Positions 1 to 5,403 of a stretch of DNA of 5,508 bases are shown here, piece after piece. This stretch comes from an uncultured Eubacteriales bacterium. GTDB lineage: Bacteria > Bacillota > Clostridia > Christensenellales > UBA1242. The translations under genes and the position numbers were made by a program. Positions within the stretch are counted from its first letter, which is position 1. Each line of letters begins with the position of its first letter. The notes below the pieces were generated by a model. The model saw nothing but the letters and a program-made list of their open reading frames with translations. It did not search any database and had not been told where the DNA came from. The stretch lies in the NCBI GenBank assembly GCA_958420145.1, contig CATZIR010000051.1, positions 1 through 5,508 on the forward strand. The letters are read 5' to 3'.

Positions 1-1
1 A

Positions 2-58
2 GCAGAAGAAATCCCTGACTTTCTAAAAAACGATAAAAACATTCAAAAAGTGGAATAA
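2..58 (+). CDS. C-terminal end of an upstream gene, possibly scpB (partial)
   Basis: An open frame enters from the left edge and ends at TAA 56-58, leaving 18 residues (AEEIPDFLKNDKNIQKVE). The tail is charged and has no recognisable motif, so the sequence alone does not identify it. The inference that it may be the chromosome segregation and condensation protein ScpB rests only on gene order: in many Clostridia and Bacilli a DUF2953 gene and ytfJ lie close to scpA-scpB. An intrinsic terminator starts 8 bases after the stop, which supports a real gene end here. Confidence 0.5.
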   Translation, partial: AEEIPDFLKNDKNIQKVE

Positions 59-66
59 TCAAAATT

Positions 67-93
67 AATAGGCACGGCAAGTGCCTATTTTTT
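67..93 (+). terminator. Intrinsic terminator after the upstream gene
   Basis: A perfect 9-bp stem, AATAGGCAC (67-75) with GTGCCTATT (81-89), encloses a GGCAA loop and runs into a T tract at 88-93. This is a textbook Rho-independent terminator for the gene ending at 58. It lies 57 bases ahead of the chosen start of the DUF2953 gene. That gene must therefore be reached by read-through or from a promoter of its own, and I cannot point to a convincing promoter in 94-149. Confidence 0.85.
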
Positions 94-103
94 ATGCTCA
101 TTA

Positions 104-131
104 TTTGCAATGTTTACATAAATTTTGCAAT
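104..131 (+). repeat. Two direct copies of TTTGCAAT, 20 bp apart, upstream of the DUF2953 gene
   Basis: TTTGCAAT occurs at 104-111 and again at 124-131, so the copies are in phase on the DNA helix (two turns). They fill most of the short gap between the terminator and the DUF2953 start. They could be a paired protein-binding site or chance in AT-rich DNA. No -10/-35 pair with good spacing was found with them. Confidence 0.3.
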
Positions 132-149
132 TTGGAAAATAATAACAAT

Positions 150-737
150 ATGAATTATCTTTTTTGGCTAGGTAATTTTTTTGGACTGCTAGTTAACTTC
201 ATTTTCTTTGTGCCAATAAACTACAAGGCAAAAGTTGTGTATGACGCACTAAAAAATCGTGGCAAAATTCAAATAAAACTTTTCAAATTAACTATAATTT
301 ACTTCGACTTTTCTATAGAAAAAGGTTTTATTGAACTCACTTCGAGAAAAAAGAAAAAGAAGATTTTAGCACCAATAATTTTAGACAGCAAAGGTGGGTT
401 TTTGTCGGAAACAGATTTCGTGTCGCTACTAATTAAAAAAATTAGAATTCAACAAGGCACGATATATGTCAATTTTGGGGCGAAAACCGACGCATTTGCT
501 ACGGCTATGATAGTTGGACTTGTTAAAGTTATAACGAGTATTCTAGGGACAATTATCAAGTCTAAAAAAACAAAAAGCAAATTAAAAAACAAAATATACC
601 CATCATACACAAAAGATGAGTTAGTGGTCTGTTTTAAGGCTAGTATAAAAATCAGTATTTTTAAGGTCCTAACTGCATTTATTCAGTCAATTATAGGCAA
701 AATAAAATTAAACAAGGAGATTATGCAAAATGAATAA
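150..737 (+). CDS. ytfI: DUF2953 (YtfI-like) membrane-anchored protein
   Basis: The protein is 195 residues from ATG 150. It opens with a hydrophobic segment (about residues 3-22, ending FFVPI), followed by beta-rich sequence (YKAKVVYDALKNRGKIQIKL), a basic patch with five lysines (67-71), and a GAKTDAFATA block (110-119). That block leads into an amphipathic or membrane-associated helix, then basic sequence, a YPSY motif and a C-terminal half of about 50 residues. This order matches DUF2953, the family of B. subtilis YtfI, which sits next to ytfJ as here. The molecular function is unknown; membrane attachment is inferred from the N-terminal segment. The frame is open back to GTG 81, but that codon lies in the 3' arm of the upstream terminator, so ATG 150 is preferred. 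Its Shine-Dalgarno is weak (GGAAAA at 134-139, spaced wide). The gene overlaps ytfJ by 8 bases, which suggests translational coupling. Confidence 0.75.
   Translation: MNYLFWLGNFFGLLVNFIFFVPINYKAKVVYDALKNRGKIQIKLFKLTIIYFDFSIEKGFIELTSRKKKKKILAPIILDSKGGFLSETDFVSLLIKKIRIQQGTIYVNFGAKTDAFATAMIVGLVKVITSILGTIIKSKKTKSKLKNKIYPSYTKDELVVCFKASIKISIFKVLTAFIQSIIGKIKLNKEIMQNE
714..719 (+). promoter_or_regulatory. Ribosome binding site of ytfJ
   Basis: AAGGAG lies inside the end of the DUF2953 gene, 10 bases before ATG 730. A second ATG at 723 is in the DUF2953 frame, four codons from its stop, so 730 is the ytfJ start. Confidence 0.8.
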
Positions 738-1107
738 CGATAACAATCACCCAATTAACAAAATTATGGAAGAAGCATTAACCAAAATCAAAACTATTAT
801 TGATGTAAACACCGTAATTGGCTCTCCAATGGTCACAATGGACGGACTAACCATTATTCCAATAACCAAGGTTTGCGTAGGTTTTGTGGCTGGTGGTGGC
901 GAATATTCGCAAAATATTCCACCTAAAAAGCAAAAAGAAAACTACCCATTCGCTGGTGGCTCTGGAGCAGGCTTTAATGTTACGCCAATAGGCTTTTTGG
1001 TTGGCAAAGACTGCACTCTAAAATTTATTAGCGTAGAAAACAAAAACTCTTTTGAGAAAATTCTAAAAATTGTAAACGAGTTGGTAAGCAAAATCAAAGA
1101 TAAATAA
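730..1107 (+). CDS. ytfJ: YtfJ/GerW family protein
   Basis: A 125-residue protein matching the spore YtfJ (GerW) family along its whole length. The N-terminal part is helical (IMEEALTKIKTII). The family core follows: IIPITKVCVGFVAGGGEYS (residues 42-60), a short variable lysine-rich loop, then PFAGGSGAGFNVTPIGFLV (73-91) and a C-terminal helix (FEKILKIVNELVSKI). The glycine-rich blocks GFVAGGGEYS and GGSGAG are the hallmark. In B. subtilis the protein affects spore germination. Relatives also occur in bacteria not known to sporulate, so the gene alone does not prove spore formation. No signal peptide is visible, so the protein is probably cytoplasmic. It lies between a DUF2953 gene, which it overlaps, and a carboxypeptidase gene 9 bases downstream, so the three are almost certainly one transcript. 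Confidence 0.92.
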   Translation: MNNDNNHPINKIMEEALTKIKTIIDVNTVIGSPMVTMDGLTIIPITKVCVGFVAGGGEYSQNIPPKKQKENYPFAGGSGAGFNVTPIGFLVGKDCTLKFISVENKNSFEKILKIVNELVSKIKDK

Positions 1108-1116
1108 GGGGGCTGT

Positions 1117-2283
1117 ATGAAAGATAAAAAATTAGTAATTTCGATACTGAGTTTTTTACTAGCACTAATAATGCTGGCAGGTTTCTTTATACCGAAAAAA
1201 GTAGTAAGTGTAAGTGCTATGCAAAATCAAAACGAATGCTCTGCAAAAAGTATGTGCGTTATTGAACAGACCTCAAAAAGAGTGCTTATGGAAAAACAAA
1301 AAGACGAGAGATTGCCAATGGCTAGCACCACAAAAGTTATGACGGCACTTGTGGCGTTAGAAAATTGTGATGACCTTGACGAAGTGTTTGCGACAGATAA
1401 CCGAGCAGTAGGAATCGAAGGCACAAGCATTTATCTAAGAAAAGACGAAAAATTATCTATGCGAGAACTCTTGTATGGTCTAATGCTAAACTCAGGCAAC
1501 GACGCAGCAATGGCTATTGCGTATAGAATAGGCAAAGGCAAAATAGAAGATTTTGTGGACCTAATGAACGAAAAGGCAAACGAATTAAAACTAGAAAACA
1601 CACATTTTGACAATCCACACGGACTAGATAGCAAAACGCATTACACATCTAGTTACGACCTAGCAGTGATAACAGCAAAGGCTATGGAAAACAAAGATTT
1701 TAGAGAGATAGTAAAGACAGATATAAAAGAAATATCTGCTCCAAAAGAAATGGGACATCGCTTTGTTAGAAATAAGCATAAACTGCTAAAATCTATGATA
1801 GGTTGTGAAGGCGTTAAGACAGGCTTTACCGATAATGCAAGAAGGTGTTGTGTTACAAGTTGCTACAGAGACGGTATGAGACTTATATGCGTGGTGCTAA
1901 ACTGCAACGATATGTTTGAAGAAAGTCAAAAATGTTTAGAAAAGTGCTACAAAGACTACCACATGGAAAAGATATATGAGCCATATCAGTATATAGGCAA
2001 TACTCTTGTAAATGACGGAACTAAAGAGAGAGTGGATTTATACATCAAAGAAGGCTTTTATTACCCTATAAAGGAAGAAGAAAAGAACTTGATAAAAGCA
2101 GAGGTCAAATTTGATGATGTTGTAGACGCTCCGTTTGATAAAGACAAGGAAGTAGGCGAAGTAGTAGTGACTTTTAACGGAGATTTAGTAAATAAGCAAA
2201 GCGTATTCACAATAGAAGGGGTAAAACAAAAATCTATTGCAGATAAAGCGAAAGATATTTTTGACCAATGGTATCTCGACTAA
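1117..2283 (+). CDS. dacF: Serine-type D-Ala-D-Ala carboxypeptidase (DacF/PBP5-like)
   Basis: A 388-residue exported penicillin-binding protein that trims the terminal D-alanine from peptidoglycan stem peptides outside the membrane. The N-terminal signal peptide has a KDKK start, a hydrophobic core at 6-25, and probable cleavage after VSA at 34. All three active-site motifs of the S11 peptidase family are present: S70-T-T-K73 (nucleophile and base), S126-G-N128 and K234-T-G236. The C-terminal part (about 300-375) has the look of the PBP5_C beta domain. The last residues (SIADKAKDIFDQWYLD) form only a short amphipathic tail, so membrane anchoring looks weak. The start ATG has a strong site, AAGGGGG at 1106-1112, which overlaps the ytfJ stop codon. 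The protein holds 11 cysteines, nine of them predicted in or near the catalytic domain, which is unusual for an exported Gram-positive protein. The symbol dacF is by resemblance and context; other dac paralogues cannot be excluded. Confidence 0.92.
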   Translation: MKDKKLVISILSFLLALIMLAGFFIPKKVVSVSAMQNQNECSAKSMCVIEQTSKRVLMEKQKDERLPMASTTKVMTALVALENCDDLDEVFATDNRAVGIEGTSIYLRKDEKLSMRELLYGLMLNSGNDAAMAIAYRIGKGKIEDFVDLMNEKANELKLENTHFDNPHGLDSKTHYTSSYDLAVITAKAMENKDFREIVKTDIKEISAPKEMGHRFVRNKHKLLKSMIGCEGVKTGFTDNARRCCVTSCYRDGMRLICVVLNCNDMFEESQKCLEKCYKDYHMEKIYEPYQYIGNTLVNDGTKERVDLYIKEGFYYPIKEEEKNLIKAEVKFDDVVDAPFDKDKEVGEVVVTFNGDLVNKQSVFTIEGVKQKSIADKAKDIFDQWYLD

Positions 2284-2290
2284 AAATATA

Positions 2291-2327
2291 AAAAATAAAC
2301 TTGCTAGCGAAGGCGGGTTTATTTTTT
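2291..2327 (+). terminator. Intrinsic terminator of the ytfI-ytfJ-dacF operon
   Basis: AAAAATAAACTTGC (2291-2304) pairs with GCGGGTTTATTTTT (2313-2326), including two G-U pairs, around an eight-base loop. The T run continues to 2327. It begins 8 bases after the dacF stop. Confidence 0.8.
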
Positions 2328-2364
2328 AATCTCTTTATTTGACAAAATTAGAACTTAAAATCAT

Positions 2365-2393
2365 TTGACAATTTGAACTAAAAATTGTAAAGT
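2365..2393 (+). promoter_or_regulatory. Probable sigma-A promoter for rny
   Basis: A perfect -35 TTGACA (2365-2370) is followed by 17 bases and a TAAAGT -10 (2388-2393, 4 of 6). Transcription would begin near 2400 and leave a leader of about 137 bases before rny. Another TTGACA at 2339-2344, in a similar context (TTTGACAA then GAACT), has no matching -10. The AT-rich DNA at 2396-2460 contains no gene that I can support. Confidence 0.55.
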
Positions 2394-2469
2394 AAAAATG
2401 TATATAAAATTATTCATTCAAATTTTTTATAAATTTTTATATATATTTCAAAGTAGATTAGTTTAGTGC

Positions 2470-2487
2470 TAGGCAGTTTTTTGCCTA
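2470..2487 (+). promoter_or_regulatory. Hairpin in the rny 5' leader
   Basis: TAGGCA (2470-2475) and TGCCTA (2482-2487) form a perfect 6-bp stem around a GTTTTT loop. No T tract follows, so it is not an ordinary terminator. It sits 33 bases upstream of the rny ribosome binding site. It could stabilise the leader or be a cleavage or control site; its role is unknown. Confidence 0.45.
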
Positions 2488-2520
2488 TGTGTTTGTATCT
2501 ATTTTGGTCTTAATTAATAA

Positions 2521-2526
2521 AAGGAG
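2521..2526 (+). promoter_or_regulatory. Ribosome binding site of rny
   Basis: AAGGAG followed by 10 bases to ATG 2537. It fixes the start that gives the normal N-terminal membrane segment of RNase Y. Confidence 0.85.
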
Positions 2527-2536
2527 ATAGAAAAAG

Positions 2537-4135
2537 ATGACAAGTATTTATTCAATGCTTGCCGTTCTAGAAGTTCCCGTATGGGTTTCTGTCTTAGTTG
2601 TCTTTATTGCACTCCTTGGTGGTGCAGTTTGTGGCTATTTTGTTGATAAACATATCACAACCAAAAGACTCGGAAAAGCCAAAAGCACAGCCAATAAGAT
2701 TATCGAAGATGCTTATGTAGAAGTTAAGACAACAAAAAAAGAAGCAATTTTAGAGACTAAAGAACATATTCAAAAATTGAAAGCAGACGCAGACGAAGAA
2801 ATTCGTCAAAGAAGATTTGAAGTTCAAAAACAAGAAGATAGAGTTGCTCAAAAAGAAGAATTCCTTACAAAGAAAGAGGAACAACTAGATAAAAGGCAAG
2901 AAATTATCGACGACACAAAACAAAAACAAGAAGAAAAAGAAAAAGCCCTTGAACAAGAAAAAATCAAAGTTCAACAGCAGTTAGATGAGTCAAAGAAAGA
3001 ACTTGAAAGAGTGAGTGGCTTGACTAAGGAAGAAGCAAAGAAAGAAATTTTGGCAACATATGAACAAGAAGCCAAAATCGACGCTGTAAAACTAGTTAGA
3101 AACATTGAAGAACAAGCGAAAGACGAAGCCGAAAAGAAGGCAAGAGAGATTATTACAACTGCTATTCAAAGATATTCTGCTGACCAAACAAGCGAAGTTA
3201 CCGTTTCTACAGTTGTTTTACCTAACGACGAAATGAAAGGTAGAATTATTGGTAGAGAAGGTAGAAATATTCGTGCGCTAGAACAAGCAACAGGCGTAGA
3301 CTTTATTATTGACGACACACCAGAAAGTATTGTAATTTCAGGTTTCGACCCAGTTAGAAGAGAAGTTGCAAGACAAACTTTGGAAAAACTAATCTTGGAC
3401 GGAAGAATTCACCCAGCAAGAATTGAAGAAATGGTGGAAAAAGTTCAAAGAGAAGTTGATCAAACCATTAAAGAAGCAGGAGAAAACACTGCGTTTGATG
3501 CAGGTATACATGGACTTCACCCAGAAATCATCAAAGTCTTGGGAAGACTAAAATACAGAACAAGTTACGGACAAAATGTTTTGAAACATTGTTTGGAAGT
3601 TTGCCACCTAGCAGGTGCTATGGCTGCCGAACTTGGTGCTGATGTAAAAATTGCAAAGCGTGGTGGATTACTTCACGACATTGGCAAGGCATTAGACCAA
3701 GACACAGAAGGAACGCACGTATCTATCGGTGTTGACTTATGTAGAAAATATCACGAAAGTGAAGCAGTTATTCACTGTATCGAAGCACATCACGGTGCAG
3801 TAGAGTTTAGAAGTATCGAAGCAATGATTGTTCAAGCAGCAGATGCAATTTCTAGTGCTAGACCAGGTGCAAGAAGAGAAAATCTCGAAAACTATATCAA
3901 ACGTTTAACTCAACTAGAAGAAATTGCAAACAGTTTCAAAGGTGTAGACAAATCTTATGCTATTCAAGCAGGTAGAGAAGTAAGAATTATCGTTAAGCCA
4001 GAAGAAATTAAAGACGAAGATGCAGAATTTTTGGCAAGAGATATTGCAAGAAAAATCGAAGACGAAATGCAATACCCAGGTCAAATCAAGGTTAATGTTA
4101 TTCGTGAATGGCGTTCGGTTGATTATGCTAAATAA
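2537..4135 (+). CDS. rny: Ribonuclease Y
   Basis: A 532-residue RNase Y, the membrane-bound endoribonuclease that starts mRNA decay in Gram-positive bacteria lacking RNase E. Domains in order are: one membrane helix (about residues 14-35); a long, highly charged coiled coil (about 45-190, many K/E/Q repeats); a KH RNA-binding domain with GRIIGREG at 235-242; and an HD-type metal-dependent phosphodiesterase domain. Metal-binding residues visible are H351 (in VLKHCLEV), H380-D381 (LLHDIGKA), H418-H419 (EAHHGAVEF) and D436 (QAADAIS). The C-terminal region ends [17 protein letters not shown], as is usual for the family. The length is close to the roughly 520 residues of the B. subtilis enzyme, and nothing is missing. 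The gene stands alone, with its own probable promoter, a long leader and a terminator right after the stop. The neighbours often seen next to rny in spore formers (recA, spoVS, ymdB) are absent here. Confidence 0.98.
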   Translation: MTSIYSMLAVLEVPVWVSVLVVFIALLGGAVCGYFVDKHITTKRLGKAKSTANKIIEDAYVEVKTTKKEAILETKEHIQKLKADADEEIRQRRFEVQKQEDRVAQKEEFLTKKEEQLDKRQEIIDDTKQKQEEKEKALEQEKIKVQQQLDESKKELERVSGLTKEEAKKEILATYEQEAKIDAVKLVRNIEEQAKDEAEKKAREIITTAIQRYSADQTSEVTVSTVVLPNDEMKGRIIGREGRNIRALEQATGVDFIIDDTPESIVISGFDPVRREVARQTLEKLILDGRIHPARIEEMVEKVQREVDQTIKEAGENTAFDAGIHGLHPEIIKVLGRLKYRTSYGQNVLKHCLEVCHLAGAMAAELGADVKIAKRGGLLHDIGKALDQDTEGTHVSIGVDLCRKYHESEAVIHCIEAHHGAVEFRSIEAMIVQAADAISSARPGARRENLENYIKRLTQLEEIANSFKGVDKSYAIQAGREVRIIVKPEEIKDEDAEFLARDIARKIEDEMQYPGQIKVNVIREWRSVDYAK

Positions 4136-4169
4136 AAAAAGTGCTAGGAATTGTCCTAGCCTTTTTTTT
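4134..4169. terminator. Shared bidirectional terminator of rny and rnhA
   Basis: GCTAGGA (4143-4149) and TCCTAGC (4154-4160) form a 7-bp stem with an ATTG loop. Eight T residues follow on the + strand (4162-4169). Seven A residues precede it (4134-4140) and become the U tract on the - strand. It therefore serves both convergent genes. The rnhA stop codon, TAG at 4158-4156 on the - strand, lies within one arm of the stem. Confidence 0.88.
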
Positions 4170-4620
4170 CATCTTCAAATTTTTTAATTGCATTAGTGGC
4201 AAGTTTGTCGCAAGCATTGTTATATTCGTTGTCAGCATGACCTTTAACTTTTTGCCAAGTAACTTCATGCTTATTGCACTCATTAATGAGTTCCAACCAC
4301 ATCTCTTTGTTGGAAACTTCTTTTTTTTGTGAATTACGCCAACTATTGGCTTGCCAAGATGCAATCCAGCCTTGTGTAAAGGCATTATGGACATAAGCGC
4401 TATCGGTGTAGATTGTAACTCTAACTTTTGTTTTTAGTGCCTTTAAACCTTCAATAACGGCTCTTAATTCCATTTGATTGTTAGTTGTATTTTCTTGATA
4501 ACCGCTAATTTCTTTTTTATGACCATTATAAAGTAATATTGCACCATAACCACCGACCCAAGTGCCATTTTGCGAACAAGCGCCATCGGTATATAATTCT
4601 ACGATAGGTAAATTTTCCAT
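4156..4620 (-). CDS. rnhA: Ribonuclease HI
   Basis: A 154-residue type 1 RNase H, which cuts the RNA strand of RNA-DNA hybrids (R-loops, Okazaki primers) in the cytoplasm. The full catalytic set is visible: D12 (LYTDGAC), E51 (NNQMELRAV), D73 (IYTDSAYV) and D138 (NNACDKLA), with the flexible-loop histidine H128 in VKGHAD. The segment GWIASWQANSWRNSQKKEVSNKEMW corresponds to the basic handle region of the E. coli enzyme, whose length is nearly the same (155). This sets it apart from the handle-less forms. ATG 4620 is the natural start, since the first beta strand begins five residues later. No good Shine-Dalgarno precedes it; a 15-base palindrome lies 10-24 bases upstream. The gene converges on rny and diverges from the XRE-type gene. 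I could not find a convincing promoter for it. Confidence 0.96.
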   Translation of the reverse strand: MENLPIVELYTDGACSQNGTWVGGYGAILLYNGHKKEISGYQENTTNNQMELRAVIEGLKALKTKVRVTIYTDSAYVHNAFTQGWIASWQANSWRNSQKKEVSNKEMWLELINECNKHEVTWQKVKGHADNEYNNACDKLATNAIKKFEDEKKG

Positions 4621-4629
4621 ATGGCTATT

Positions 4630-4644
4630 TTACCAATTTGGTAA
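4630..4644. promoter_or_regulatory. Palindrome upstream of rnhA, operator candidate
   Basis: TTACCAA (4630-4636), a central T, then TTGGTAA (4638-4644) give a perfect 15-base dyad. It sits 10-24 bases before the rnhA start codon, where a ribosome binding site would normally be. As DNA it resembles a repressor half-site pair. In the rnhA leader RNA the same bases can fold as a 5-bp stem with a 5-base loop. Confidence 0.45.
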
Positions 4645-4673
4645 TATTTTGTCTAATGTTTGGACTAAAAAGT

Positions 4674-4701
4674 TTTTTACATTAGTAATAATTTGTAAAA
4701 A
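4674..4701. repeat. Inverted repeat in the rnhA / XRE-gene intergenic region
   Basis: TTTTTACA (4674-4681) and TGTAAAAA (4694-4701) are perfect 8-base inverted copies, 12 bases apart. Each arm carries a TTTACA -35-like hexamer facing outward, but no good -10 lies 16-18 bases from either. A further overlapping pair, CTAATGT (4653-4659) with ACATTAG (4679-4685), is also perfect. The region is very AT-rich, so chance is a real possibility. Confidence 0.3.
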
Positions 4702-4751
4702 TATGAAAAAATTTTTATTCTACTAAAAATAGAACTATTAGAATTCATTGC

Positions 4752-4780
4752 TTTACAAAGTTTTAGAAAAGTGATAACAT
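4752..4780 (+). promoter_or_regulatory. Extended -10 promoter of the XRE-type membrane gene
   Basis: TTTACA (4752-4757) is the -35. After 17 bases comes TAACAT (4775-4780), with TG one base upstream (4772-4773), an extended -10. The expected start of transcription, about seven bases downstream, falls on or next to ATG 4787, so the mRNA would be nearly or fully leaderless. The same TGATAACAT and the same 17-base spacing recur in the tRNA-Trp promoter. Confidence 0.65.
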
Positions 4781-4786
4781 ATTCAT

Positions 4787-5392
4787 ATGGAAAATATTAA
4801 AGATATTATTTCAACTAACTTAACTTTACTTCGTAAGTCTAAAAATCTCACTCAAAAAGAACTTGCAGAAAAGTTGAATTACTCCGATAAGGCTGTATCT
4901 AGGTGGGAACTAAGCGAAAGTTTGCCAAGTATAGATACACTTGTTATGCTTTGTGATTTCTATGGCGTCGATTTCAACTGGCTAACCACTAAACACGACG
5001 ACGATAAGATTGACTATGTTCAAAAAAAAGACGACACTAAAGGCTACATAAAGGTTCTTATTGCTATTTTGTTGGTAGTTTGTTGCTTTACGATTGCAAC
5101 AATAGTCTTTGTATATAATCAAATGATGAATAACACAATTTTTTGGCAGGCATTCATTTGGGCTTTACCAGTTTCATTTGGTGCTGTGACAATTTGTAGC
5201 AAAAAATGGTGGGATAGACTATATACAACCATTTTTGCATCTTGTACAATGTGGACACTAATTTTAAGCATATTTTTATCACTTTTAGTGAAAACAAATG
5301 CGTGGCCATTATTTCTATTAGGTTTTCCAGTACAAGTTATTATTGTCCTAGTTGCAATTCTATATCAAGGAAAAAATTCTAAAAAATCATAA
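4787..5392 (+). CDS. XRE-family helix-turn-helix protein with four membrane helices
   Basis: A 201-residue protein in two parts. Residues 7-66 form a Cro/CI-type DNA-binding domain: LRKSKNLTQKELAEKLNYSDKAVSRWELSESLPSIDTL, with the helix-turn-helix around 22-42, followed by LCDFYGVDFNWL. A charged linker (69-86, rich in D and K) leads to four hydrophobic segments at about 88-110, 118-137, 147-168 and 173-193, with a short basic tail. This layout fits a membrane-tethered transcription factor, with DNA binding in the cytoplasm and a sensor or anchor in the membrane. The signal and target genes are unknown; no known family name fits the membrane half beyond general XRE-plus-TM proteins of Bacillota. 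No Shine-Dalgarno lies before ATG 4787, and the promoter -10 ends only 6 bases upstream. The gene diverges from rnhA. No intrinsic terminator follows the stop before the tRNA promoter. Confidence 0.85.
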   Translation: MENIKDIISTNLTLLRKSKNLTQKELAEKLNYSDKAVSRWELSESLPSIDTLVMLCDFYGVDFNWLTTKHDDDKIDYVQKKDDTKGYIKVLIAILLVVCCFTIATIVFVYNQMMNNTIFWQAFIWALPVSFGAVTICSKKWWDRLYTTIFASCTMWTLILSIFLSLLVKTNAWPLFLLGFPVQVIIVLVAILYQGKNSKKS

Positions 5393-5403
5393 ATTTGTTT
5401 TAT

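Noticed and set aside
81..149. Possible 23-residue N-terminal extension of the DUF2953 protein from GTG 81
   Set aside because: The GTG lies in the 3' arm of the upstream terminator, has no ribosome binding site, and the added residues are unlike the usual start of the family, which begins directly with the membrane segment.
94..153. A 19-codon reading frame (MLIICNVYINFAIWKIITI) ending in an ATGA overlap with the DUF2953 start
   Set aside because: It begins in the terminator T tract without a ribosome binding site. A leader peptide is possible but cannot be supported; it is mentioned only as part of a finding.
347..353. A AAA AAG slippery heptamer, in the correct frame for -1 frameshifting
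   Set aside because: The -1 frame gives only about 27 more codons of unremarkable sequence before a stop. No stimulatory stem is evident, and such A-runs are common in lysine-rich AT-rich genes.
1227..1634. Two 67-codon frames on the - strand inside dacF
   Set aside because: They are shadows of the carboxypeptidase reading frame, with low-complexity products and no ribosome binding sites.
2401..2443. TATATAAAA / TTTTATATA inverted repeat in the rny leader
   Set aside because: It is made of A/T only, in a stretch that is almost all A/T; such pairs are expected by chance.
4128..4394. An 88-codon frame (-) and a 63-codon frame (+, 4141-4332) overlapping rnhA
   Set aside because: RNase H has every catalytic residue in its own frame; these are alternative-frame shadows.
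4612..4795. ATTTTCCATATG (4612-4623) and CATATGGAAAAT (4784-4795), an inverted pair covering the starts of rnhA and the XRE gene
   Set aside because: Both proteins happen to begin MEN. The match follows from the shared start codons and ends within the coding sequence, so a mobile-element or duplication origin is not supported.
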